A DNA stretch of 9,159 bases from Desulfobacteraceae bacterium (GTDB lineage Bacteria; Desulfobacterota; DSM-4660; Desulfatiglandales; Desulfatiglandaceae): positions 1 through 9,159 of the forward strand of contig JAUVRS010000085.1 in assembly GCA_030597505.1 (NCBI GenBank). The letters are read 5' to 3'. Under the pieces are notes generated by a model. The model did no database searches. It saw only the letters and a list, made by a program, of their open reading frames with translations, and had not been told where the DNA came from. A program made the position numbers and the translations under genes. Of this stretch, positions 1-6,083 are shown piece by piece (position 1 is the first letter of the stretch; the number at the start of each line of letters is the position of its first letter).

Positions 1-21
1 GAGTGTTGCTATTCCTGTGGT

Positions 22-92
22 TTCGCTCAATCGGCGCAGCCAAATCTGATCTAAATCTGTGCGCCAACTCTGTGAATTTATTTTTGAGCGAA
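22..92. repeat. Nested inverted repeats (possible stem-loop)
   Basis: TTCGCTCAA at 22-30 is a perfect reverse complement of TTGAGCGAA at 84-92. Inside it, GGCGCA at 33-38 is complementary to TGCGCC at 60-65. Between the inner arms the heptamer AAATCTG occurs twice (42-48 and 53-59). The arrangement could fold as a two-tier hairpin in RNA from either strand. A single 9-bp repeat at this spacing is expected a few times in 9 kb by chance; only the nesting raises interest. No known riboswitch motif was recognised. Confidence 0.3.
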
Positions 93-169
93 CCCTAAAG
101 TTGAGGGCGTTGTATTTTGTCCGACCTTACCCTTGCGAAATGGTAAAGTAAAGTGTAACTTTTCAATAA

Positions 170-182
170 GCCCCCGGGGGGC
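170..182. repeat. G+C-rich palindrome
   Basis: The sequence GCCCCCGGGGGGC is a near-perfect palindrome with one extra central G. It lies about 150 bases upstream of the HD-domain gene. No T-run follows it on either strand, so it does not look like an intrinsic terminator. It could be a protein-binding site or chance sequence; nothing decides between them. Confidence 0.25.
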
Positions 183-310
183 ACGCGGTCACCACCGTTG
201 AAGGTAAGAGGAAACTCACAAAAGGAAAGACAGCATCCTCGAAGTGGGGTAGAATCCTGGTGGCCGAGTTATTTTGGGACATTGTGCGCATACTAAAAAA
301 GAATTTTTAG

Positions 311-317
311 AAAGGAG
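311..317 (+). promoter_or_regulatory. Ribosome binding site of the HD-domain gene
   Basis: AAAGGAG lies ten bases before the ATG at 328. It supports that start over the longer in-frame ATG at 274, whose extra 18 residues are not typical of the family and which has no comparable site in front of it. Confidence 0.75.
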
Positions 318-327
318 TGTTTTTGTA

Positions 328-921
328 ATGGAACTGACAGAGATGCAAAAAAAGATCTGGGAATACGCCAAATCCGATCTTTCAGAAGAGCCGGTTGCCA
401 GCACGGATCATATTGAGAGAATGACCTCTTGGTGCCAGAAATTCGGACCTGACGCAGGTGCCGATGTGGAAATTCTGGTTGCGGGTGCGTTACTCCATGA
501 TGTGGGTGTGGTCATAAACAGAAAAAGACATTTTGTGGTTGGGCGTGACAGGGCCGCCGAGATCCTTAAAGAGGTGGGATTTCCTGAGGAGAAAATTGAT
601 TCTGCTTTGCATGTTCTCGAGGCCCATAGCCGTTATGGTGGTGCACCTGATCCAACGACCACCGAGGCAAAAGTGGGTCAAGATGCCGATGCCCTGGAAT
701 ATATCGGAGCAATCGGAATACTTCGTGCCGTAATCCGCGGGTTGAATGATGGTTCCTTTGATGGAAAAATCAAGGGTTTTCCCGACTATCTTCGCTCAGT
801 CCTTGCCAAGGTGGAAGACACATTTCACACGGAAAAGGCCGGAGAACTTGGTCGGTCAAGGGTTGAATATATGAGAGGCTTTCTGGAGCATATTGAAAAA
901 GAACTGAGAATGGAGGCCTAA
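328..921 (+). CDS. HD-domain metal-dependent phosphohydrolase, YedJ-like
   Basis: This 197-residue cytosolic protein belongs to the HD superfamily, whose members use His/Asp-bound divalent metal to hydrolyse phosphoester bonds, often in nucleotides. Visible metal-ligand candidates are H28 in DHIERM, the diagnostic pair H57-D58 in ALLHDVG, H100 in LEAHSRYGG, and D119/D121 in the block EAKVGQDADALE followed by IGAIG. The H...HD...H...D order and the EAK-QDADALE-IGAIG block resemble the E. coli YedJ group, whose substrate is not established to my knowledge. No signal peptide or membrane segment is seen. The stop codon is one base before the GTG of the CoA-ester lyase gene, so the two are very probably co-transcribed and coupled. 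The specific substrate cannot be inferred; a housekeeping nucleotide hydrolase or an accessory of the lyase pathway are both possible. Confidence 0.85.
   Translation: MELTEMQKKIWEYAKSDLSEEPVASTDHIERMTSWCQKFGPDAGADVEILVAGALLHDVGVVINRKRHFVVGRDRAAEILKEVGFPEEKIDSALHVLEAHSRYGGAPDPTTTEAKVGQDADALEYIGAIGILRAVIRGLNDGSFDGKIKGFPDYLRSVLAKVEDTFHTEKAGELGRSRVEYMRGFLEHIEKELRMEA
912..916 (+). promoter_or_regulatory. Ribosome binding site of the CoA-ester lyase gene
   Basis: GGAGG sits inside the last codons of the HD-domain gene, six bases before a GTG at 923. It favours the GTG start over the in-frame ATG at 941, which lacks a site at proper distance. Confidence 0.7.
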
Positions 922-922
922 A

Positions 923-1810
923 GTGAAATCTTTTGGGCCCATGAGAACAGCCCTCTTTGTCCCCGGAAGCCGTCCCGATCTTGTGGATGAGGCTGTAAAG
1001 TCCGGGGCGGATGCGATCATTGTCGATCTTGAGGATGCTGTGGCATTGAGCGAGAAAATTGAGGCACGACCAAAGGTTCGCAAAAAGATTCTGGAGCATG
1101 GCAACAAACAAATGATCGTCCGGGTGAATGGATTGGATTCCGGGCTTATCAAAGCGGATCTGGAAGAGGTGGTCGTTTATGGTCTTGAATGCATCATGGT
1201 CCCAAAAGTGGAAAGCAAAGACCATATCCGCGAGATAGACAGATTGCTTCTGGCCGTGGAAAAGGAAAGAGGGATGGAACCGGGGGGCATTGCCATTATC
1301 CCTCTGATCGAATCGGCAATGGCTGTGGAAAACGCCTTTGAGATTGTATCAGAAAGGACCAACCCGGCCAGACTTGTTACCGTTGCCTTTGGGGCCGCGG
1401 ATTATACCCTGGATATGGGCATTGAGATCACCAGAGATGGCGCTGAGCTGCTTTACCCCCGTTCTCGCGTAACGATCGCCTGCCGTGCTGCCGGAGTGGA
1501 ACCCCCGCTGGACACACCCTTTATGATCGACCTCAACGACCTGGAGGCCCTGAAGGCCGATGCCAGAAGGGCGAAACAACTGGGATTTCAAGGCAAATTG
1601 TGCGTCCATTCAGACCAGATCGAACCGTGTCATGAGATCTTTTCACCCACAGAAGAAGAGATCCTTTATGCGGAACGGGTCATTCGGGCGTTTGATGCGG
1701 CGGAAGCCAAGGGTACGGCCGCAATAGAGGTGGATGGCAATTTTATCGATTATCCAGTTGTGAAAAAGGCCAGACGGGTCTTGAATCTGGCAAAGACCAC
1801 CGCGGATTGA
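923..1810 (+). CDS. CitE-like CoA-ester lyase (HpcH/HpaI aldolase family)
   Basis: This 295-residue protein is a TIM-barrel enzyme of the CitE / malyl-CoA lyase family, which makes or breaks a C-C bond in CoA esters such as malyl-, citramalyl- or methylmalyl-CoA using Mg2+. The N-terminus has the typical RTALFVPGSRPD, then IIVDLEDAV (residues 32-40). Expected active-site residues are present: R67 in VRVNG, the metal ligands E130 in IIPLIESA and D160 in VAFGAADYTLDMG, and the late GFQGKLCVHSDQI block (221-233). No citC, citD, citF, citG or citX gene is in the window, so a true citrate lyase beta subunit is unlikely and a stand-alone lyase is more probable. The start is a GTG coupled to the preceding HD gene. 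The acyl-CoA substrate cannot be read from sequence alone. The gene converges on the minus-strand SDR. Confidence 0.88.
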   Translation: MKSFGPMRTALFVPGSRPDLVDEAVKSGADAIIVDLEDAVALSEKIEARPKVRKKILEHGNKQMIVRVNGLDSGLIKADLEEVVVYGLECIMVPKVESKDHIREIDRLLLAVEKERGMEPGGIAIIPLIESAMAVENAFEIVSERTNPARLVTVAFGAADYTLDMGIEITRDGAELLYPRSRVTIACRAAGVEPPLDTPFMIDLNDLEALKADARRAKQLGFQGKLCVHSDQIEPCHEIFSPTEEEILYAERVIRAFDAAEAKGTAAIEVDGNFIDYPVVKKARRVLNLAKTTAD

Positions 1811-1864
1811 TGGATAAGGAGAGAATGAGGTCTCGAATAGGGTCCCCGTATTGTTGGGGCATGG

Positions 1865-2620
1865 TTACAGCATCAAGATTCCGCCATTTACATCCAGGAT
1901 GTTTCCCGTGATAAAATTGGAGGCCTGGGAGGCCAAAAAAACCACTGCTTCGGCAATGTCTTCGGGTTGGCCCAACCGGCCCAGGGGGACCATTTCGTCC
2001 TTGTAGGGTTCATTTTTGATCATGGGGGTTGCGATGGGTCCGGGTGCGATACCGTTCACATAAATGCCTCTCTCGATTCCATTTTTTGCCGCCCATTTTA
2101 CAAATGCGTGGATGCCCCCTTTAGACGCACAGTAGTGAGGTCCTGCCATGAGGCCTCCGATTCGGCCGGCTATGGACCCCAAACATACGATCTTTCCACC
2201 GCCCTGGTCTCTCATGTGAGGCCATACCGCCTGTGTTATCAGAAAAGTGCCTCTCAGGTTTGTTGCCATCAGGTGATCCCATTCATCCGTGGTAATGTCT
2301 TCAAACGGTTTTTGGGAATCCCCCAGAATTGCCGCGTTATTTACGAGAATATCAATACGCCCTAAGAGATCAACCACTTGTTCTATTGCCTTTTTTACCT
2401 GCCGCTCGTTGAGGACATCGCACAAAAGAGCTACAGCCTTTCCGTCCATCCCCGTGATTTGGGATAGTGTGTCATCCGTTGGGAGCACATCCAGGGCAGC
2501 CACATGGGACCCCTCTCTGGCCAAGGCACCGCAGATAGCGCGGCCAATGCCTCTCGATGCACCGGTCACGACCGCCACTTTGCCGGTCAGGTCAATTGGT
2601 CCGCTGATTGGCGCAATCAT
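1865..2620 (-). CDS. Short-chain dehydrogenase/reductase (last gene of the liv block)
   Basis: This classical SDR of 251 residues oxidises an alcohol or reduces a ketone with a nicotinamide cofactor. It shows TGASRGIG (19-26) for dinucleotide binding, D44 at the end of the second strand, which favours NAD(H) over NADP(H), NNAA (94-97), and the full catalytic set N121, S149, Y163 and K167 (YCASK). The C-terminal ITGNILDVNGG block is also typical. The ATG lies inside the last codons of livF, overlapping it by 29 bases, and has only a weak AGGG very close in front, so translation probably depends on ribosomes finishing livF. That position ties it to the transporter operon and suggests it acts on the imported compound or a product. 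FabG-like 3-oxoacyl reductase or hydroxyacyl dehydrogenase activity is possible; the substrate is unknown. Confidence 0.9.
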   Translation of the reverse strand: MIAPISGPIDLTGKVAVVTGASRGIGRAICGALAREGSHVAALDVLPTDDTLSQITGMDGKAVALLCDVLNERQVKKAIEQVVDLLGRIDILVNNAAILGDSQKPFEDITTDEWDHLMATNLRGTFLITQAVWPHMRDQGGGKIVCLGSIAGRIGGLMAGPHYCASKGGIHAFVKWAAKNGIERGIYVNGIAPGPIATPMIKNEPYKDEMVPLGRLGQPEDIAEAVVFLASQASNFITGNILDVNGGILML

Positions 2621-3326
2621 ATCCCTGCACCGCCAGATATTTTTTCATGATTGATTCATTTTCCCGCAGGTTTTCGACGCTTCCTTCGTACTGGATCTCC
2701 CCTTTTTCTATGATATAAACCCTTTTTGAACTCTTAAGAGAAAATTTTATATTTTGCTCGGATAGTAGAATCGTAGTTCCTGTCTCCGCAATGGCAAGAA
2801 TCAGTTTTCTCACCTCATTTACGAGTAATGGTGCAAGCCCTTCGGTCGGTTCATCCACTAATATCAATTCCGGGTTGCCCATCAAAGTCCTTGCAATGGT
2901 AAGCATTTGTTGTTCACCACCGCTGAGGGTCCCCCCGTTCTGATGAGCACGCGCTTTCAGGACGGGAAAGAGGTCGAACACTCTTTCAATACGCCAACCA
3001 TTTACACCACCGGAGGAGGTCTTTGAGGCCAGATTAAGATTATCCAGTACGGAGAGGTCCGGGAAAATGATGCGGTCTTCAGGGACGTACCCGATTCCCA
3101 TCTTGGCAATCTTATAAGTGGGTTTCCCGAAAATATCTTTACCCTTGTAAGAAATATTTCCTCGCTTGGGTCGGGTCAGCCCCATTATGCTTCGCAGTGT
3201 AGTGGTCTTTCCTGCCCCATTTCTTCCCAAAAGACCCACGACCTCTCCCAGGGATACTTCAAGGGACACATCAAAGAGAATCTGGCTTGAACCATAGAAG
3301 GTGTTTATTTTCTCAACCTGTAACAT
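2592..3326 (-). CDS. livF: ABC transporter ATP-binding protein LivF
   Basis: This is the second ATPase (244 residues) of a branched-chain-amino-acid-type importer; it works at the inner face of the membrane with LivG to drive LivHM. Visible are Walker A GRNGAGKT (34-41), the family's YVPEDRIIFP block with E82 at the Q-loop position, the signature LSGGEQQ (134-140), Walker B LILVDEP with D158 and E159, and a switch region LLSEQN with Gln191 in place of His, which is normal in LivF. Two ATGs lie in tandem at 3329 and 3326; GGGAG at 3332-3336 is two bases from the first and five from the second, so I chose the second. The protein continues for about eleven residues past the usual YLAV ending, and this tail overlaps the downstream SDR start. 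Confidence 0.93.
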   Translation of the reverse strand: MLQVEKINTFYGSSQILFDVSLEVSLGEVVGLLGRNGAGKTTTLRSIMGLTRPKRGNISYKGKDIFGKPTYKIAKMGIGYVPEDRIIFPDLSVLDNLNLASKTSSGGVNGWRIERVFDLFPVLKARAHQNGGTLSGGEQQMLTIARTLMGNPELILVDEPTEGLAPLLVNEVRKLILAIAETGTTILLSEQNIKFSLKSSKRVYIIEKGEIQYEGSVENLRENESIMKKYLAVQGYDCANQRTN

Positions 3327-3331
3327 CATTT

Positions 3332-3336
3332 CTCCC
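3332..3336 (-). promoter_or_regulatory. Ribosome binding site of livF
   Basis: GGGAG on the minus strand is followed after two and five bases by tandem ATG codons. The spacing favours initiation at the second one (3326), although use of both is possible. Confidence 0.55.
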
Positions 3337-3364
3337 TTTGGTTTTTTCGGAAGATCGATGAAAT

Positions 3365-4114
3365 CTAATCCTCGTCACCGAGATACGCTTCTATAACAAC
3401 CGGGTTTTGTGATACCTCTTCAGGGGTCCCGTCTGCGATGAGGCTCCCATAATTCAAAACCCTTATCTTTTGAGAAAAGGCAAAAACAACATCCATATCA
3501 TGTTCAACAAAGACGATAGTCAACCCCTTTTGTTTCCATAACCTTTGAATGAGATCCATGATCCTCATCCGATCTCCTGATGGCATCCCGGCCGTTGGTT
3601 CATCCAAAAGGGCTATTTGGGGGTCCATGGCCAGGGCCATGCCAATATCCAGGCTCTTTAGGGCGCCATGGGGCAATTGTGTGGCAGGTGTGCCGGCTAA
3701 ATCCTTCAAATTGATGTCGTCCAGAGAACTCATCACTTCGTCTTCAATATCCTTCATTCCTCCGACATTGGTAAAAAATTTAAAGGTCTTTTTTCTCTTG
3801 GATAGGATCGACGCCCTCAAGTTTTCAAAGACGGTGAGAGAGGGACAGACATGACTAATCTGAAATGACCTGTTTATACCCATCCGACCAATCTTATAGT
3901 TTGGCAGCTTCGAGATATCCTGATTCTTAAACAGGATTTTCCCACTGTCGAGCCTCAGGTAACCTGTCAACAAATTGAAGAAGGTAGTCTTTCCAGCGCC
4001 GTTTGGCCCTATGATAGAACTCATCTCCCCTTCCTCAAAGCCCAAACTCAGATCGTTGATAGCCTGCAACCCACCAAAAGATTTATTTAAATGCTGAACT
4101 TCCAAAATCTTCAT
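3365..4114 (-). CDS. livG: ABC transporter ATP-binding protein LivG
   Basis: This is the first ATPase of the importer, 249 residues from the ATG at 4114. Walker A is GPNGAGKT (36-43), the Q-loop glutamine is Q85 in NRSFQ, Walker B is IALLDEP with D171 and E172, and the switch histidine is H205 in FVEHDMDVV. The C-terminal GTPEEVSQNPVVIEAYLG is the standard LivG ending. The ABC signature is unusual: the region reads LPHGALKSLDIGMALA (147-162), with Pro in place of the usual Ser of the LSxGQ motif and Ala-Leu in place of Gln/Asp-Gln. All other motifs are intact, so it is probably functional. It lies 18 bases after livM. A GTG at 4123 could also start it, but AGGTG at 4121-4125 is correctly placed for 4114. 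Confidence 0.93.
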   Translation of the reverse strand: MKILEVQHLNKSFGGLQAINDLSLGFEEGEMSSIIGPNGAGKTTFFNLLTGYLRLDSGKILFKNQDISKLPNYKIGRMGINRSFQISHVCPSLTVFENLRASILSKRKKTFKFFTNVGGMKDIEDEVMSSLDDINLKDLAGTPATQLPHGALKSLDIGMALAMDPQIALLDEPTAGMPSGDRMRIMDLIQRLWKQKGLTIVFVEHDMDVVFAFSQKIRVLNYGSLIADGTPEEVSQNPVVIEAYLGDED

Positions 4115-4120
4115 CGACTG

Positions 4121-4125
4121 CACCT
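4121..4125 (-). promoter_or_regulatory. Ribosome binding site of livG
   Basis: AGGTG on the minus strand lies six bases before the ATG at 4114. Because it includes the alternative in-frame GTG at 4123, it argues for the ATG start. Confidence 0.55.
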
Positions 4126-4132
4126 GCTTTTG

Positions 4133-5098
4133 CTAACCGGTTTTTTTAGGGCTCAAGAGGTTCTTTGGACCATCAACAGATCGGGCGGCCACGAACTCCA
4201 TCACATAGTCCGCCAGACCTTTGCGCACCAGAAGTATTATCAGGACCAAGACCCCTCCGATAATAAGCCCCCAAAGGTTGGTGTACATTGTCGAATAGGC
4301 AATAAGTATTTTAAAAATGGCTGCCCCGAGCAAGGGACCCAAAAAGGAGTTCATGCCTCCGACAACGACCATAAAAATGGGTTCCGCTGACTTGGCCCAA
4401 TAGCAGAAGTCCGGATAGGCGCCACTGATAGATAATGACATGAGGGCACCGGAAATCCCCCCGAAAATACCGGCCATGACAAAGACAATAAGCTGATAAC
4501 TCTTGACTCTTATGCCAAGGGAGTAGGCCCGATCTGCGTTTTCACGAATCACCTTCAGGATCGCCCCGAATGGGGAGTCCACCACCAGTTTACAAATGAC
4601 CAGGCTGGCCGCCACCACGATGACCGTAAAGATAAAATAGGCCCTTTGGGTTGAGAGAAACCCGGGTAGGGGAATTCCGCCGATTAGCCCCTGATCTCCA
4701 CCGGTCATGTCGGTCCATCGGATAACAATAATATAGATGATCTGGTTAAAGGCTAGGGTAAGCATTGCAAAGTATATACTCCCCAGCCTGATACAAAAAG
4801 AGCCGATGATCAACGCTGCAATGGCGGAGAAGACGATCGTCGTCCCAAATGCAAACCCCACGGAAGTAGAATATTTTTGAAGAATAACGGCTGCGGTATA
4901 GGCGCCCACCCCAAAAAAGCCCGCATGCCCAAAGGACACCATTCCCGTATATCCAACAAGGAGGTTTAGGCTTGTGGCAAAAAGGCCCATTATGAGGATT
5001 TGCGTAAAGAGATTGATCAGAAATTCGGATGGGTACACAAAGGACAATATTATTAAACTTGCCGCAAAGATAATTCCCCACATGAGCGTCCGTTTCAT
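4133..5098 (-). CDS. livM: Branched-chain-amino-acid-type ABC permease LivM
   Basis: This 321-residue polytopic inner-membrane protein forms the translocation channel with LivH. Recognition rests on the family blocks GYTGMVSFGHAGFFGVGAY (49-67), YFAMLTLAF (109-117), TGGDQGL (132-138), VIRENADRAYSLGI (183-196, the cytoplasmic loop), GGISGAL (213-219) and VGGMNSFLGPLLGA near 247-259. The N-terminus starts with MKR and a long hydrophobic segment, consistent with membrane insertion. Length is normal for the family. The ATG at 5098 follows an AGAGGG element by about eleven bases. The gene begins 19 bases after livH and ends 18 bases before livG, as expected in one operon. The short hydrophilic C-terminal tail is rich in Lys and Pro and has no visible domain. 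Confidence 0.93.
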   Translation of the reverse strand: MKRTLMWGIIFAASLIILSFVYPSEFLINLFTQILIMGLFATSLNLLVGYTGMVSFGHAGFFGVGAYTAAVILQKYSTSVGFAFGTTIVFSAIAALIIGSFCIRLGSIYFAMLTLAFNQIIYIIVIRWTDMTGGDQGLIGGIPLPGFLSTQRAYFIFTVIVVAASLVICKLVVDSPFGAILKVIRENADRAYSLGIRVKSYQLIVFVMAGIFGGISGALMSLSISGAYPDFCYWAKSAEPIFMVVVGGMNSFLGPLLGAAIFKILIAYSTMYTNLWGLIIGGVLVLIILLVRKGLADYVMEFVAARSVDGPKNLLSPKKTG

Positions 5099-5117
5099 AT
5101 TATTTTATTGCCCTCTC

Positions 5118-6020
5118 TTATGTTTCCGCTCTGCCAAAGAACCCTTGTGGACGAACGATCAAGACAACTGCCATCAGGATAAAAATAAGGGCCTCTTCAA
5201 CCATGGGAAACCCGATTATCCCAAATGCCCTCATAAAACCGATCAGGATGGCGGCAAGAAACGCCCCCGGTATGCTCCCCATTCCTCCCACTACAACCAC
5301 GATAAAACAGTCTATCACCACATCTGATCCCATCCCCGGGAAAATAGACCGGATGGGTGCGGCCAGTGCCCCGCCCAGACCTGCCAGCATGGCCCCAAGG
5401 CCAAATACGCCTGCATAGACCACCGAGGTATTTTTCCCCAGGGCCATCACCATTTCACTGCTGTGGGCGGTGGCACGGATCAGTTTTCCATATTTTGTCT
5501 TCCGGAGAAACATCCATAGCAATACGGCTACCATAATCCCTACAGCAATAACAAAAATATAGTACGTGGGGATAAAACTGCCTGCCAGTTCGAGCGGAGG
5601 GCGCTGGAAGGCATCGGGTGCTCCCATGGTAATAAACTCATAACCCCAAATCAGTTTTGCCACATCGTCCAAGATCAGGATAAATGCGTAGGTAAGCAAT
5701 AATTGATACAAGATATGCATGGTATAAATAGGTTTAAAAAAAACCCTTTCAAAAAACACCCCAAAAACACCCATACCGAGACAGCCAAGTATTATGGCTA
5801 AAGAGAAACTTGAGGTCCCCACATAGAGCGTGTAAGTGAGATAGGCCCCAAGCATATATAGCGAGCCGTGGGCAAAATTCATAACCCCTAGAACGCCAAA
5901 AATAAGGGAAAGCCCCGAGGCAATGAGAAAAAGGAGCATGGCAAAGATCAATGCACTCGTGGTCTGGTTAATCAGACACCCCGGGTCACCAAAGCATTCG
6001 ATCAGGCTTGAGAGGTCCAA
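5118..6020 (-). CDS. livH: Branched-chain-amino-acid-type ABC permease LivH
   Basis: This 300-residue membrane protein is the second channel subunit. It carries GLSLIFGVLGVMNFAHGSLYMLGAY (segment 36-60), the loop LRKTKYGKLIRATAHSSEMVMALG (172-195), GVFGLGAMLAGLGGALAAPI (204-223), the VVVVGGMGSIPGAFLAA segment (241-257), and the ending VLIVRPQGFFG. The start is a TTG at 6020, placed six bases after a near-ideal AGGAGGG; the next in-frame ATG would remove the first 26 residues and cut into the first membrane segment, so TTG is very likely the real initiator. The gene follows livK by 63 bases that contain a strong stem-loop, which suggests that it is made at a lower level than the binding protein. 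Confidence 0.93.
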   Translation of the reverse strand: MDLSSLIECFGDPGCLINQTTSALIFAMLLFLIASGLSLIFGVLGVMNFAHGSLYMLGAYLTYTLYVGTSSFSLAIILGCLGMGVFGVFFERVFFKPIYTMHILYQLLLTYAFILILDDVAKLIWGYEFITMGAPDAFQRPPLELAGSFIPTYYIFVIAVGIMVAVLLWMFLRKTKYGKLIRATAHSSEMVMALGKNTSVVYAGVFGLGAMLAGLGGALAAPIRSIFPGMGSDVVIDCFIVVVVGGMGSIPGAFLAAILIGFMRAFGIIGFPMVEEALIFILMAVVLIVRPQGFFGRAET

Positions 6021-6026
6021 TCGATT

Positions 6027-6033
6027 CCCTCCT
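6027..6033 (-). promoter_or_regulatory. Strong ribosome binding site fixing a TTG start for livH
   Basis: AGGAGGG on the minus strand lies six bases upstream of the TTG at 6020. It is among the best Shine-Dalgarno matches in the window and decides the start. A strong site with a poor initiator codon may set an intermediate translation level. Confidence 0.8.
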
Positions 6034-6046
6034 GTTCTTTGGTTGT

Positions 6047-6076
6047 GGTGCTTCAGAAGAAATCTTCTGAAGCACC
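6047..6076 (-). promoter_or_regulatory. Perfect intercistronic stem-loop between livK and livH
   Basis: GGTGCTTCAGAAGA (6047-6060) and TCTTCTGAAGCACC (6063-6076) are perfect reverse complements separated by two bases, so RNA could form a 13-bp stem with a four-base loop. On the minus strand the stem begins seven bases after the livK stop codon and is followed by ACAACC, not by a T-run. It is therefore not a classic intrinsic terminator for the operon; a 3' stabilising or processing hairpin that protects livK mRNA is more likely. On the plus strand it is followed by TTTT (6077-6080), but no plus-strand gene ends here. Confidence 0.75.
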
Positions 6077-6083
6077 TTTTCTG

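Larger units (their letters stand above)
1..327. other. Gene-free leader upstream of the HD-domain gene
   Basis: No convincing gene is visible in these 327 bases. Plus frame 3 stays open from the left edge to a stop at 96-98, and plus frame 1 stops at 52-54; neither short peptide is recognisable, so a gene tail entering from the left cannot be shown. The stretch contains nested inverted repeats at 22-92, a very G+C-rich palindrome at 170-182, and A/G-rich sequence before the ribosome binding site at 311-317. I looked for a sigma-70 promoter and found only weak pairs, for example TTGCGA at 133-138 with TAACTT at 156-161. A promoter for the two plus-strand genes probably lies here, but I cannot place it. 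Confidence 0.6.

Noticed and set aside
274..327. Longer start for the HD-domain gene at ATG 274
   Set aside because: AAAGGAG at 311-317 fits the ATG at 328, and the added residues are not typical of the family.
770..1225. Long open frame (151 codons) on the minus strand across the HD and lyase genes
   Set aside because: It is antisense to two well-recognised genes, shows no family motif and has no ribosome binding site; it is a shadow of their codon pattern.
1811..1864. Possible bidirectional terminator between the convergent genes (CCCC / GGGG at about 1843-1859)
   Set aside because: Only four pairs form and there is no T-run on either side, so a terminator cannot be supported.
1967..2365. 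Plus-strand open frame of 132 codons opposite the SDR
   Set aside because: The SDR on the minus strand has all catalytic motifs; the opposite frame is low in recognisable features and Cys/His-rich in the way of shadow frames.
2748..2762. Gln instead of His in the switch region of LivF
   Set aside because: EQN at this position is the normal state of LivF proteins, so it is not a defect.
4091..4390. Plus-strand open frame of 99 codons across the livG-livM junction
   Set aside because: It overlaps two clear transporter genes and has no similarity to a known family that I recognise.
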